A DNA stretch of 64,000 nt from Closterium sp. Naga37s-1 (lineage: Eukaryota; Streptophyta; Zygnematophyceae; Desmidiales; Closteriaceae). This document shows, piece after piece, positions 42,601 to 53,295 of this stretch. The notes below the pieces were generated by a model that worked only from the letters and a program-made list of their open reading frames with translations, ran no database searches and was not told the DNA's origin. The stretch spans positions 2,330,001-2,394,000 of the forward strand of contig CANJKZ010000922.1 of NCBI GenBank assembly GCA_947471745.1, written 5' to 3'. A program made the position numbers and the translations under genes. The stretch's first letter is position 1. Every line of letters begins with the position of its first letter.

Positions 42601-42973
42601 GACTGGGGTCGGAGAATATGCCGGTGATGCGGCCGGCGGCCGTGCACTCGATTTGGCACCAGACGAAGCACGACGGGGGCCGAAGGCTGGCTGGCGCGCA
42701 GCAGTTGTACGTGAGGTTGCCGTCCCTGTCGAAGAGCTCTGGCGAGGACGGGCTGTCGTGCCAGAAGAACATGCCGTCGGGCAGCGCCGCGTACACCGCG
42801 CGCATGGCCTCGCGGTCGCCCTCCGCCATCGGCACGACGCACCCCGGGGGGGTCGAAAAGCTGTAGGCTAGCGCGACGCGGGGTAGGGCGATGAGCGCGA
42901 GGAGGGCGATGAGGGTTAGGAGTGAGAGGAGGGGGAGGGAGGACGGGAAGGCGCGGCGAGGGAATGACGTCAT
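37373..42973 (-). CDS. secreted LRR protein with two tandem LRR ectodomains
   Basis: Single-exon frame of 1866 aa from the ATG at 42973. Upstream in-frame codons reach 43465 but look untranslated, and a strong signal peptide starts here: MTSFPRR then a Leu/Ile/Ala-rich core, likely cut after VALA (about residue 36). Module 1 (about 40-780) opens with a Cys-rich cap (YNCCAPASLRPPSCFVWCQIEC) and has many plant-type LxxLxLxxNxLxGxIP repeats. At about residue 790 a second N-terminal cap appears (ETEALLAVRDALL, then CEWYGVGCTADGHV), followed by module 2, about 1050 residues of further LRRs rich in LDLSHNxLSG. Two poly-Ala tracts (about 1004 and 1096) interrupt module 2. The end, GNPKLCGKPLPDC then KKRSTKPRKGRV, is the usual plant LRR C-cap plus a basic tail. 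No transmembrane helix or kinase follows, so the product is probably extracellular. Function and ligand are unknown. Confidence 0.88.
39667..39697. repeat. (CAG)n coding repeat, poly-Ala tract 2
   Basis: Ten uninterrupted GCA/CAG units in the LRR gene, read as GCT-type Ala codons on the minus strand. Confidence 0.9.
39935..39990. repeat. (GCT)n coding repeat, poly-Ala tract 1
   Basis: GCTGCTGCT run with few interruptions in the LRR gene, encoding an Ala tract between two LRRs. Confidence 0.85.
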
Positions 42974-44594
42974 GAAGGCGTTCGAGAATGGGAGTATGCG
43001 AAGATCGGGAGCGTGCGAAAAATGATGGGCGACTATTAAGATCATTGGAAAAGGGGGAGTATCACTACAAGTACCAACTTGAGCTCTACAGGCGCGGCTA
43101 GTGTTACTACTAGTACTAATGCCGGGCGTTTTTGCACGGATTTTGAGGGCGAGATCCGAAGGAGGTTTGAGTAGAAAGTGGTGCGTGGTAGGTGGTAAGT
43201 GACGTTGAGTACTAGCGGCATGATCAGGGTCTCCCCACGTTCGGAGCGTTGACTTGGTTGACGGGATGCCAGGAGTGTCTACGGCGGAGGAGGGTTGAGC
43301 GGAAGCAGATTGGCGGAAGGGGTGCGCGAGGAGTACGAGGCGCGTTCTGACTGGGCGCCTGTTGCGGTAATGAACAGCCATAGTAGCGGTTGCTATTTTG
43401 GCGCGCTTGCGGTCACTGACGACAACTGGGGGAGGCGTGAAGAGGCGCATTGGCGGTATAACCAAGCCAGCGAGGTGCCTGGAATAGTTTCTGCCGAGCC
43501 CAGCTAGGCGAAGGCGAGGATTTCACGCTGCTGGTTGGCTGGAAATTTTGCACGGTGATATGAAAGAGGCACCAACAAACTGAGCCAAGAGGCTTGCGAA
43601 GTTGCGAGAGCAGCAGCGAAGGTGGAAGACACAGCACGACTTGGAGAGAAAGCAGCGGAACAAGAAGAGGCAGGGTGTGCATGACAGAAGAGACAGGTGG
43701 GAGGGAACAGAGACAGGCGAGCATTGTGGGGGGAAGGGAAGGTGGGGTGAGGCGGCGATGTGGTGGTGGCGCTTGGTGGATCCTGGTTGGTTTAAATCCC
43801 CTCCGAGCCGCCTGTCTCATTGCAGGTGCCTTTCCCGGGTTTCGTTGTTGTGATGACCCGGGGGTTCAGGGTTTCGGGTTTCGGTTTGTCTGGAAAACAA
43901 GCTGGAACGCAAATCCACCTTGAAATCCAGACAAAAAAACAGGTAAATAATGTTTATTTATTTAGTTCATTATACAAGGAAATAGGGAGACCTCATACAC
44001 AATAAAAACCTGAGAACCTCATACACAATTATTATGCATGCGAGAGCAGCAAACGAATGAGACGCCAAGCTTAGTTTTTTGTTTTGGAGACCCAGTCTGA
44101 AGAGAATTCTCGTACGAGCGTACATTGATCTCAGGAACTACATAATAATTTAGGTAGGTAGCGAGAATAGTTAGTTGACTAGGGAAAAGGGGGGAGGGGG
44201 AGGGGGTGGGGGGGGGGAGGGGGGGTACAAGAAGAGTGTCGAGAGTTTTATATACCCCATAAGGTGTACCTCACTACAGCCTATCCAAATTATAAACATA
44301 GTTTGATAATCGATTAGCAGTATGCTGAAGTTCTTGCGCCTACTGCAGATGTCCTTCCTTGGCACAAAATACTGAATGAGTACAAAGACCTGCAAGACAC
44401 CTAAAGCTAAAATAGTTAGCAAGCTTCACAGGCGTGCAGTGCAGGCACATGGTTGCCGTGGAGCAGGCAGGCATGCACTGACAATGCAGCATGGTCCGCT
44501 CTGCACCATCATGTGATGCCATGCCATGCACTCTGATGATGACATGGTGGATGGAGTGGAGTGGAGTGAGCTTATTGGGCCAGCAGCGCTGCGC
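42974..44594. other. upstream flank of the LRR gene, no gene
   Basis: Holds the LRR gene's promoter and 5' UTR (minus strand); no TATA box can be assigned with confidence. 44188-44226 is a G-rich purine run. The stretch 44236-44310 (ACCTCACTACAGCCTATCC) resembles part of the short Copia LTRs (ACCCCACTACAGCCTAAGC) and may be a decayed LTR. The end is the 3' flank of hydrolase copy 2. Confidence 0.5.
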
Positions 44595-45342
44595 TCACAG
44601 GTCGATGGGAACGCGCATGCCATCGTATGCGAGGTCCACATCCAGCCCCTCCTGCTGCTGCAGCTGCCGCAGCTGTGCGGACACACTCTCATGCTCCATC
44701 ACATGCATCATGCCTGCACCACGGTACGGGGCACACACGGCACACGGGGCAGTGGGCAGTGCAGCACATGTGAGACAGGTGGGTCTTGAGAGGAGGGAAG
44801 GATGATGGATGACAGATGAGGTGAAGGAGCGGGCATGCAGGAGGCGGCACGGGTGACTGGGAGAGTCGTGCCATCATGCTGTGCGATGCCTTTACGTCAG
44901 CATCATGTGGCAAGGCAGAAATGGCGGTGGGCGGTGCATGGAAGTGAGTGGTGCATGGAAGTGAGTGGTGCATGGAAGTGAGTGGTGCATGGAAGTGAGT
45001 GGTGCATGGAAGCGAGTGGTGCATGGAAGCGAGTGGTGCATGGAAGTGAGTGGTGCATGGAAGTGAGTGGTGCATGGAAGTGAGTGGTGCATGGAAGTGA
45101 GTGGTGCATGGCGCATGGCATGAGACAAGAGAGGTGCAACAGAGCATACAGGGGCAGGCAGTAGTGTGCATGGCCTGCAGGTGCCTCTAGAAGGGGCAAT
45201 GCATGCAGTGCATGTAGAGGGTGAGAACGGAGCCTGGAGCATGGCATGGCATCTCATGCAGGCGGAGCACGGCATGCATTGGGAGGGCCTGACCTGTGAA
45301 GAGGGTTCGTTGGGGGCGGATCTTGCGCACCTCCTCCAATGC
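44595..45342 (-). pseudogene. metallo-beta-lactamase-fold hydrolase gene, copy 2 (last two exons)
   Basis: Exon D' 45294-45342 ([16 protein letters not shown] plus one base, donor GTCAGG) is the same length as exon D of copy 1 and differs at three residues. Exon E 44595-44713 has acceptor TGCAG and gives GMMHVMEHESVSAQLRQL through LAYDGMRVPIDL to a TGA at 44595-44597. Joined, they give the C-terminus expected for the plant and fungal MBL-fold hydrolase family (GM.H..., then LA.DG.R.PI). Exons corresponding to A-C are absent on the right, where repeats and retroelement sequence begin. The two exons are intact in frame, so this could be the 3' end of a gene whose 5' part was displaced. Confidence 0.82.
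44934..45111. repeat. 17-bp minisatellite, about 10 copies
   Basis: GTGCATGGAAGTGAGTG repeated with rare A/C changes, inside the last intron of hydrolase copy 2. The 17-bp period keeps some frames open, giving spurious His/Ser-rich ORFs. Confidence 0.95.
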
Positions 45343-45394
45343 CTGCATGCCACCATCGGCACACAGAGGGATGGAGGTCAGGGTGAGCGTGTGC

Positions 45395-45397
45395 ATG

Positions 45398-45442
<45 letters not shown>

Positions 45443-45507
45443 ATGTGTCTGTGTGTGTGTGTGTGTGCATATGTGTGTGTGTGTGTGTGGGTGTGTGTGT
45501 GTGTGCA

Positions 45508-45565
<58 letters not shown>
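45395..45565. repeat. (GT)n followed by (GA)n
   Basis: Long GT dinucleotide array (to about 45529) with ATGC interruptions, then a GA array. It lies upstream (minus strand) of exon D' in the position of intron C-D. Confidence 0.95.
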
Positions 45566-45566
<1 letters not shown>

Positions 45567-45955
45567 CACCTAGCCTCTGCCCTCTCCCTTTGCCCTCTGC
45601 CCTCTCCTCTGTGAGCTACTTAAGAGGCCTTCTTGGCCTCCTTTCCTCATTGTTCGGTGGGTTCAGAATTTTCCGCTCGTTCAAGAGAGCGAGAGAGAGA
45701 GAGGCACCTAGCCTCTGCCCTCTCCCTTTGCCCTCTGCCCTCTCCTCTGTGAGCTACTTAAGAGGCCTTCTTGGCCTCCTTTCCTCATTGTTCGGTGGGT
45801 TCAGAATTTTCCGCTCGTTCGAGAGAGCGAGAGAGAGAGAGGCACCTAGCCTCTGCCCTCTCCCTTTGCCCTCTGCCCTCTCCTCTGTGAGCTACTTAAG
45901 AGGCCTTCTTGGCCTCCTTTCCTCATTGTTCGGTGGGTTCAGATTTTTCCGCTCG
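45566..45955. repeat. 138-bp tandem repeat, 2.8 copies
   Basis: Copies start at 45566, 45704 and 45842 with almost no divergence (about one or two changes per copy). Each contains a pyrimidine-rich part (CCTCTGCCCTCTCC), TGAGCTACTTAAGAGGCC and TTCCGCTCG, and each is joined to the next by GAGAGAGAG. 138 is 46 codons, which leaves a plus-strand frame open through all copies; I do not regard that frame as a gene. Confidence 0.95.
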
Positions 45956-46074
45956 CGCCGGCCGCCTCCGGCGGCCGACGCTCGACAGCGCGGCCTTCGG
46001 CCGCGCGTGAGCAGACGGCAAGTGAACACGCACACGAGTGACTATAAGCAACGGCATACAAGCGATGGCATTCC
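45956..46074. other. GC palindromes next to E8
   Basis: Contains the hairpin-forming CGGCCGCCTCCGGCGGCCG and GCGCGGCCTTCGGCCGCGC, followed by GACTATAAGC, a possible TATA-like site on the plus strand. Confidence 0.5.
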
Positions 46075-47464
46075 CTACGTCTGCCTAGACAAGTAAAGCG
46101 ACCATGGGGCAACCGGAGCCCGCGCCTGCATGCGGTGCGCTCCAAGGGCGTGAAGAATGCCCGTCAGGGAGCGCCACAGCTCCCGGACCACAAGCGTGCT
46201 TGCGCCGATCGCCGCGGCTCCAGATCCAGCGCGCAAGTGCCGCCTCAGGCCCCGGACAGCCTCGTCAAGCTGTCCCGCAGCAGCAGCGCCTCCCTCCGCG
46301 GGCGCAGCCAGCACGGGCGCCAGGAGCACCGCGAGCTGGTCTGCCGCGTCCAGGCAAGTGTCACGCTGGCGGCCACGGAAGGACTCAGGAGGGATTACTG
46401 GGAGAGACGAATGCGCAACCACCTGAATCAGCAGCAGCGCGTGAAGACTCTCGGCGAGGCGATGGAGTTGCCCTAGCGTCGCCTCTGGAACACGAGTCTG
46501 CGGAGGCTGAAGTGCCTCCGCCAGGAACTGGAGCGGCTGATCTTCATCAGCGGGAGGCGAATACTACGCCGCAAACGCGCCGCCACCAGCGGCCACCCCC
46601 GCAACAGGCGGAACCGGTGGCAAGCGAAGACGCGCTCCAGGGGCGGGCGCCGACGCAGCGGGTGCAGAGGCCGTTGGGATGTGAACCTGAGGAGGGGGTG
46701 CGGCGACAGGCGGCGGACTCAAGGGGAGCACAGGCTGGCGTGGAGCCTCAAGGGCCGGCGAGGCGCGCATCGAACTGCTCTGGCTCTGCGACGCCCTCTC
46801 CTCGCGTACCGCCCTCGACACCTCCCGCTGAAGATCTGCCATCGTCACCGGCGGGCGGTACCCCCCACCACCACCGCGCCCGCGGGAACCCCTCCAGTCC
46901 CCCTGACCACCGGGGTGAGCAGGCCAGTGAGGCTGCTGCTGGTAACGCCGTGGAGAATCACGGCGGCGACGAGACGACCGGCGATCCTGGTGTGGCGCAG
47001 GGGAATGAGGACGAGACGGGCGGCGGTCAGGTGACTGGGGTCGTGACGGCTGGCCTGCCAGGGCCATCGGTGCCACAGCAGGCGCGGACTGACCCGCCGC
47101 TGAGGGCGCAACCAAGGGAGCCGGGCCGCCAGTGGTGGCGAACACCGCCAGCAGCGACTGCGCAACGGCGGGGATCGCCGCAGGGAGTACAACAGCGGCA
47201 GGTAGCGCAGCAGGAACGCCGGGGGGAGACTGCGCAACGACGGGAGCAGACGACGCAGGTGGCGCAGGATCGGGACCAGGGGCAGGAACAGACGGTTCTA
47301 CAGCAGCGGGAGGGGGTGCAGGAGGAGCAGCCAGACCGGACGGAACAGCAACAGGGGCAGACGGGCCGGACTCGGGAGCGGCAAGGGGAGCCGCGGGTGC
47401 GAGGGGAAGAATCGTTTCAGAGACTGCTGACACGGGCTTCGGAGCCTGCGGTAGAGGGGGCTTA
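46075..47464 (-). pseudogene. E8: unrecognised gag-like ORF
   Basis: On the minus strand one frame runs about 460 codons with a single TAG at 46564-46566. The first part is Pro/Ala-rich; the middle is Arg/Ser/Gly-rich (RRPSRPHSP, RRRRDSPRRYQQQ, SRGRGGGGGYRP), then VTMADLQREVSRAVREERA. The part after the stop is helical (LRRHLRAGSG, VVRELWRSLTGILHALGAHRM). This suggests an RNA-binding gag-type protein but I recognise no family. The opposite strand also has an uninterrupted 453-codon frame (46104-47465) starting in a good ATG context. The right end joins E9 reverse transcriptase abruptly at about 47465, so the N-terminus is probably lost. Confidence 0.45.
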
Positions 47465-47972
47465 GACCGTAGACTGGCCACCGGAGGCTCCACTGGGTAC
47501 CAGCAGGAAACGACCCAGTGAAACCAGGTGGGCGGCGTAGCCAGATCTCCTCGTGCAGGCTGCCTTGTAGGAAGGCTGTGCTGAAGTCAAGCGAGTGGAG
47601 CTCGTAGTCACGCTGAGCGGCAACGTGCAGCAGTAACCGAAGAGAGGTCATCTTCGGGGTAGGGGAGAAGGTCTGGAAGAAGTCAACTCCCTGTTGCTGA
47701 CTGAAGCCACGTGCAACGTAACGCGCCTTGAAGACAGGCGGAGAACCCGGCGGCCGCTTCACCCTGAAGATCCACATGCCACTGACGATGTTCGCCCCAG
47801 GCGGGGGAACCTTGTCGACGTAGGTGCTTGTGGACTTCCAGGAAGCCAACTCGGCGTCCATGGCTGCCTGCCACTGAGAGGAGTAGGGACCCTCTATCGC
47901 CTCTGCGTAAGAGCGCGGGGTCGGGATGTCTGGTGCATCCGGGTCTCCCTCAGGGGCAAGTAGCATGGACAC
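47465..47972 (-). pseudogene. E9 reverse transcriptase, N-terminal part
   Basis: Reads LLAPEGDPDAPDIPTPRSYAEAI, MDAELASWKSTSTYV, FRVKRPPGSPPVFKARYVARG, TFSPTPKMTSLRLLLHVAAQ, LDFSTAFLQGSL and RWPVYGL, then changes without a break into unrelated Pro/Arg-rich codons at 47465. The catalytic YVDD part is missing. Confidence 0.92.
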
Positions 47973-49303
47973 GAGATGAGTTACAGCAGCGGCAAAGCAC
48001 TCAAACTCCTCCAGTCTGTCCTCAAGAACGTCCGTGCCAAGAGCACACTCACCCCCGACGGACGGAGGACAGACAGACGCAGACGCAGACTCAGCAACAA
48101 GACTAGTGGCGTAGTCTAGGCGACAGGCTGCAGCAAAGTCAACAAGCTCAGCAACAAGACTAGTGGCCAGAAAGCGCGTGACAATAGGACGGGCAAACGA
48201 AGGGAGTCAGACTCCGGGTCCAGACCGTCAGGAAGAGAGGACGCAGGAGGAGAGGGCAGAGGGACACGCTATGGAGCAGTGGAAGGACGCAGTGTCATAG
48301 AGTGAGTGCCAGGGACAGGAGGAGGACGCGGACGCAAAACACGACCAGCGCGAGCAGTGCAGACAGGCAACGCAGCAGGAGACACAAGCGACACAGGACG
48401 CGACTCAGGCTCATGACGCTCCGTTAGACCTCTAGTCGGTCCAGAGTAAGAAGGACCAGGCAGTGGAGAGGACGGCTGCAACTGCGACTGTGACTGGACA
48501 GGCTGTGGACTCAGTAAAGGAGGAGTAGGACCAGGAGAAGGCGGTAGACCAAGAACCTGCTGAAGGAGCGGAACGTAGTACGGCCGCGGCCATGCAGCGC
48601 CTCGAGAAACAGCAGAGACAGCACCAGTACCCTCAGCTCCAGGGTCTCCTGTAACAACTCCCGCAGCACCACCAGCCTCAGTACCTGCAGCTCCAACGCC
48701 CGCAGTACCACCAGCCCCAGCAGCTCCAGTACCTCCAGTACGAGCACCTCTAGGACCAGCGTCTCCAGCAGCTCCAGCACTAGCAGCACCTCCAGTAGCA
48801 CCAGCACCAGCAGCACCTCCAGCAGCTCCAGCACCAGCAGCACCTCCAGCAGCACCAGCACCAGCAGCACCTCCAGCAGCTCCAGCAGCACCTCCAGCAG
48901 CACCAGCACCAGCAGCACCTCCAGTAGCTCCAGCACCAGCAGCACCTCCAGCAGCACCAGCAGCACCAGCACCTCCAGTAGCTCCAGCTCCAGCAACACC
49001 AGTGGCACGACGACAGCGCCGAGCGTACTACTCACGAAGCCGCTGCGGAGAGAGGGGCTCCCACCGCAACGGGACACCCGGAGAACCTCCCGACTCAACA
49101 CCCCCAGACACAACACCCCCAGGCTCCACACGCTCAGGCTCAGCACCCCAAGACTCCACACCCCCAGGCTCCGCAGCCCCAGTCCCCGCACCCACAGGCT
49201 CAGCCTCCCTAGCAGCACCTAAGTCGACAGCTACCTCGACCGGCTCAGCAGCATCTACCTGAGACACACCCGAGGGGGGCAGGACCCTCAGGGGGGAGGG
49301 GGT
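47973..49303 (-). pseudogene. E9 linkers
   Basis: Frameshifted remnants of the pre-reverse-transcriptase segment (GLTERHEPESRPVSLV at about 48400), the Gly/Ala linker (48700-49000) and a reduced GAEP linker (AEPVGAGTGAAEPGGVESWG, 49030-49260). Long Leu/Val/Glu-rich frames (LLELLEVLLVL) are the same repeats read out of phase. Confidence 0.85.
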
Positions 49304-50405
49304 CTACCGGAGGAGTACCTGGTGCGAGGAAGAGTGGCAGGGGGGGGGGGAAGGCAGCGCGGTAGGGAAAGAGACGGTAGTAAGACACCGACTCGTAAAA
49401 CGTGACGTCCTGAGAGGACAGACCATGACGCGAGGTTGGGTGGTAGAACTGCCACCCAGGTGCGTCAGGGGGGAAGCCAAGGAAGACACAGGGAACGGCA
49501 CGGGAGGACAGCTTGTCCGCTGAAGTATCGTGGACAAAAGCTCGAGATCCCCAGACACGGAACGCGGACGTATCGCCAACCTTCCCCGTCCACCTCAGAG
49601 TAGGTGTGGTCTATGGCAAGGAGACACGAGGCTGAAGGTTGATATGATGCGCAGCGTACTGAACCGTGAACGGCCACAAAAAATGGGGAGCAGCCGCATG
49701 GATCATGGACGTACGAGCGACGTCCATGACCATGCCAATGCGGCGCTCAGCAATCCCATTTTGCTGTGGGGAGGCCGGAAGCGTGAACGTCTGGCGAATG
49801 CCCTCCGCACGACAGAAGGCCCTCAGGAGGTCGGAGGAAAACTCACCACCTTGGTCTGAGTGCAGACGCAGAATAGGAAACGAGCTGAAACTCTCGCTGA
49901 GTTGGCGACAAGCACCGCGGATCCAGTCGATCAACACCTCAGTGACGTCACCCTTGCTGCGCAAGGGGAAGAATGAGGTGTAACGCGAGTAGTCGTCAAC
50001 TACCAGCACGAAGTAACGCTCATGACCCTGTCCACGGACGCGGGCTGGGCCCCACACGTCCATGTGAAGAGTCTGCAGGGGAGCCTCGGTCGGAGGGAAC
50101 GAGGAGGAGTGAGGAGCGGCGCGCTGCCGGCCCTCGATAGAAAGAACACAGGTGGGGGCAGGCCCCGGAGGAAGGGGAGGAAGGGACCGGGGGAGACCCG
50201 AGACAAGGGTACGGGAGGCCATACCTCGAAGACGAGGCAGGGAGGGGTGACCAAGGCGGTGGTGCCAAAGGAGAGTCTCCTGCGTCAGAGGACGACACGA
50301 GCAGGGGGCAGACGCAGGACTAGACCCGGACGCGGCAGCAAACACCTGACTAGACGCGGCTACCTGACCAGACGCAGAGACCGGAGGGGGCGCAGTAGTC
50401 AGTGT
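49304..50405 (-). pseudogene. E9 integrase
   Basis: The frame at 49611-50345 holds LLWHHRLGHP, HMDVWGPARV and HSDQGGEFSS (relatives have SDRGGEF; the catalytic Asp is kept) and QQNGIAERRIGM, with D,D,E present. A TAG at about 49611 and a frame change precede the C-terminal part (49304-49579 in another frame), and a stop near 50423 separates it from protease. Confidence 0.9.
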
Positions 50406-50423
50406 GTAGAGACTCGACCCAAG

Positions 50424-51150
50424 CTAACGGGAGAACGTGGCCAGGTGGCAGCCCGTCCGAGAGCAAGTGCAGTGGGTCACACGCTGACCTCCAGGGGTGA
50501 ACTGGTCAACCCACGCGTCCTGGAGGTCAGCTCCACTCACCAGGTTCGTAGAGAACGAGGGGAGGTGGAGGCCCGACAGCACGCCCGACGGGGCCGCAGG
50601 ACACGGTAGAACCGTGGAAGAGTGCGCAAGGACTGGGCCCCCGGAGGGGTCAGCGATGGAGACTGCGACAGGCCGACTGAGCGGCGTGAGCGTGGTGCTG
50701 TCTCTAAAGAAAGAGCGTGAAGCACCAGAGTCAAGTGTGAAAGTGTGCAAGGCCTCAGTAGGTGCAGTACCAGAGAGAGCAGACTCACCAGCACCTGGAG
50801 CAGCAGACTCACCAGTACCTGGAGCAATAGACGCACTAGCACCTAGAGCAGCAGCCTCAATGCCCGGGTCGGGCGGGACACTCATGTAACAGTCACCCTC
50901 AGCACTATAAAAAAAAGCATACATGGCAGCAAGGATAGCATCGAAATCAAGATCAAAGATAGCCACATTCTGCCTAAGCAGATCACCCCAACGAGGGAGC
51001 TCAACAGCGTCAGGAAACTGGGCGCGCAAGGCGTCAGTCAGGCGACCGAAGCAGCGCTGCGTAGTGTGTGGCAGCCCGCACGCCTCCCCACGGCGCCCGC
51101 CAGTGCGAAGAACGTAAGTGCAGGGACCAGCACCCCCAGACCTCCCACGC
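50424..51150 (-). pseudogene. E9 protease and gag C-terminus
   Basis: Reads RAQFPDAVELPRWGDLL, IFDLDFDAILAAMYAF and the alternating ALGASASIAPGTGESAAPG linker, then protease LHTFTLDSGASRSFFRD with an intact DSG motif, ending at a stop in the segment that is SLYTLTT in relatives. Upstream, toward gag, is the Cys/His module in the same frame. Confidence 0.88.
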
Positions 51151-52236
51151 CCAGCGTACCACTCACGAAGCTGCTGGGCCGACGGGGTCTCACGGGAACG
51201 CAGCTGCTGCTGGCGCTGGCCACCACCAAAGCCTCAACGCTGCGCGGCTGCACCTCGACCAGCACCACCGCCACCGCCACCTCCACCACCGCTGCCGCTG
51301 CCTCCACCACCTCCGCTGCTGCCTCCACCACCTCCACCGCCGCCACTGAAGCCCCCACTCCCAGCACCACCCCCACCTCCACCGCCACCCCCTCCACCTC
51401 CTCCACCGCCTCCACCGCCGCTCCCGCCGTCCCCTCCACCACCCTTGCTCCCCTTGCCCTTGCTGTTGCGGCGTCTCCCACATGGGGGCAGACGCAGCGC
51501 CGACCTCCTCTGTGCCAACGAGGTCGACAGCAGCATTAGAAGCAACAGAGGGGAGAAGGGGGACAGGGGAACACCCGTCAAAGAAAGGGGTGCGACTGTC
51601 GCCGCGAGAAGCACCTACAGCTAAGATACTCTTCTCAGCTGCAGCGAGGCGCTCCTCTAGCAGGTCGACAGTGAGCTCGGTGGGGCAAAGGGAGAGAAAG
51701 TGGTCCCTGACCGAAGCAAGGGAGTCAGGGAGGCGGGTGACTAGGTAGTAAAGGGTGATGTACATGGGGGGGGGGTTCTTGGCACAGAACTCAGTGGGAA
51801 GGGCAGCGCGGTAGCGGGCGTCACTAGTGCGGAGGTGAGCAGTGAGGTCAGCGACTGTGGCAAAGGTGGCAAGGTCAGGGAAAAGGTACGGCAGCATGAG
51901 GCGGCTGAGGGCAGCAGTGGCAGGGGAGGAATAGTGCGCAACTACAGCGTCGTACAAAGACTGAGCAGTCTTGTAATGGCCAAAAAGCGCGCGCTCAGCA
52001 GGCGGCAAGTGACTACGAACAGCAAGACGAGCAACAGCGTCACGAGTGGTCCACTGCGAGCGAACCGTACTGTCAGCAGTGGCAGCAGGGGCAGTAGAGA
52101 CACCTGACGTGTGATCGAAAAGGGATACCCCATCCCTAGAGTCACACTGAAGAAAGAGCTGCAGGTCATCAACCCACACGTCAAAGTCAACTGCACATCC
52201 CTCAGCATCAAAGGTGTGAACAGTAGGGCTAGCCAT
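51151..52236 (-). pseudogene. E9 gag
   Basis: Starts MASPTVHTFDAEGCAVDFDV at 52236. It has the 10-C run (NPPPMYITLYY) that is expanded in E5, so the capsid part is open here. After about residue 250 the frame shifts into Trp/Arg-rich nonsense where relatives have the Gly-rich stretch, so the gag is broken just before it. The capsid part is the best preserved of the family in this window. Confidence 0.9.
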
Positions 52237-52435
52237 AGCATCAGTAGCAGCAGTAGAAGCAGAGGCAGCAGTAGCAGCAGCAGCAGCGGAGGCAGCAGTG
52301 GCAGCAGTGCAGGCAGGGCAGTGCGGCTCAGTAGGGCGGCGCGGCTCGGCTGGGCAGCGCGGCTTGGCAGAGCAGCGCGGCTCGGCTGGGCTGCGCGGCT
52401 CGGCTGGGCGGTGCGGCTCGGCTGGGTGGCGCGGC
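52237..52435 (-). other. E9 leader, gag-proximal part
   Basis: A CTG/CTA-rich tract directly upstream of gag, then GGCGCGGCTCGGCTGGG repeats. It is interrupted at 52435 by E10 and resumes at 58919. Confidence 0.7.
52431..52435. repeat. E10 target duplication GCGGC (left)
   Basis: Matches 58919-58923. Confidence 0.9.
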
Positions 52436-53254
52436 TGTTATAGTCACAATAGGCTTGAATGTGCCTAAAACGAAAGATAGAGAGCACAGACAGATTTCTG
52501 CACAGCGGCTTCAAACGTTGATAGCGTTCTGCTCAAAGCTGCAAATGACTTGATTCAAATTGGATCTGGAGCGTCTTTACGTCGTCTACAATTAGCAATT
52601 TAGATTGCACGATTTGATAAAGAATTGACGACACAGCGTCCGTTTGAACGAACGGTACTATGGCAGCCACTATAGTCTTAGAACACAAGATAGGAAGAGT
52701 TACGAGTTGGGAATGACTCCCAGCTCCTACAAACCCCAAGAGCCGAGGTACAGTGATGTGGAACAGTGCCACACTGTCCCCAACCACGAAGGGTCTCGAA
52801 ACTACCCTTCACTAGGGCCTACACCAAGTGAAATGTTACACTACACAAAGTAATGTAACTATCTTCAATATCTTGAGGTGTACCCTTTTGGCGAGCTTCG
52901 AAATCACTTGAGGCTTGACACCAAGGCTCGGGCTCTTCATCACAAACTCATCCTTGAGTTCTTGATGGGTCTGCTGCACACACCTGCGACACGCCGAACG
53001 TTCGACACAGGACAAAATAGAAACCGCGCACGACAAAATAGAAACCGCGCGCGAGACACAAACGACCGCGTAACACGCCTCTAGCGATAACTCGCTATTG
53101 ACTCGACACACACACTCGACATCATGACTCAACATTCACACACAATTATAAGCATGAAATATATATTATCCCATGCCCTCATACCATTCCATACACACAC
53201 ACATTCACGCACACGGACAACAAGCCGAGTGCAAACCGTAGGGTTGCACCAACA
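52436..53254 (-). repeat. E10 3' LTR (819 bp)
   Basis: Partner of 58100-58918. Short frames inside (for example 52533-52787) are duplicated in both LTRs and not genes. A 21-bp unit (GACAAAATAGAAACCGCGC) occurs twice within it. Confidence 0.97.
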
Positions 53255-53295
53255 AACTCCCCCTCGGATTGTTGGCCTTAGGATATGTTGCTCTC

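Noticed and set aside
42974-43465. Earlier start (MVIPPMRLF) for the LRR protein, 164 residues upstream
   Set aside because: The extra N-terminus has no domain and would bury the strong signal peptide that follows the ATG at 42973.
45296-46096. 266-codon plus-strand frame with three repeats
   Set aside because: It crosses a hydrolase exon on the other strand, a (GT)n/(GA)n microsatellite and the 138-bp repeat. Open by repeat periodicity only.
48511-49218. Leu/Val/Glu-rich minus-strand frame (LLELLEVLLVL units), also at 25095-25604 and 29379-30167
   Set aside because: These are the Gly/Ala linker repeats of the Copia pol read in the wrong phase. They look like coiled coils only because of the repeat.
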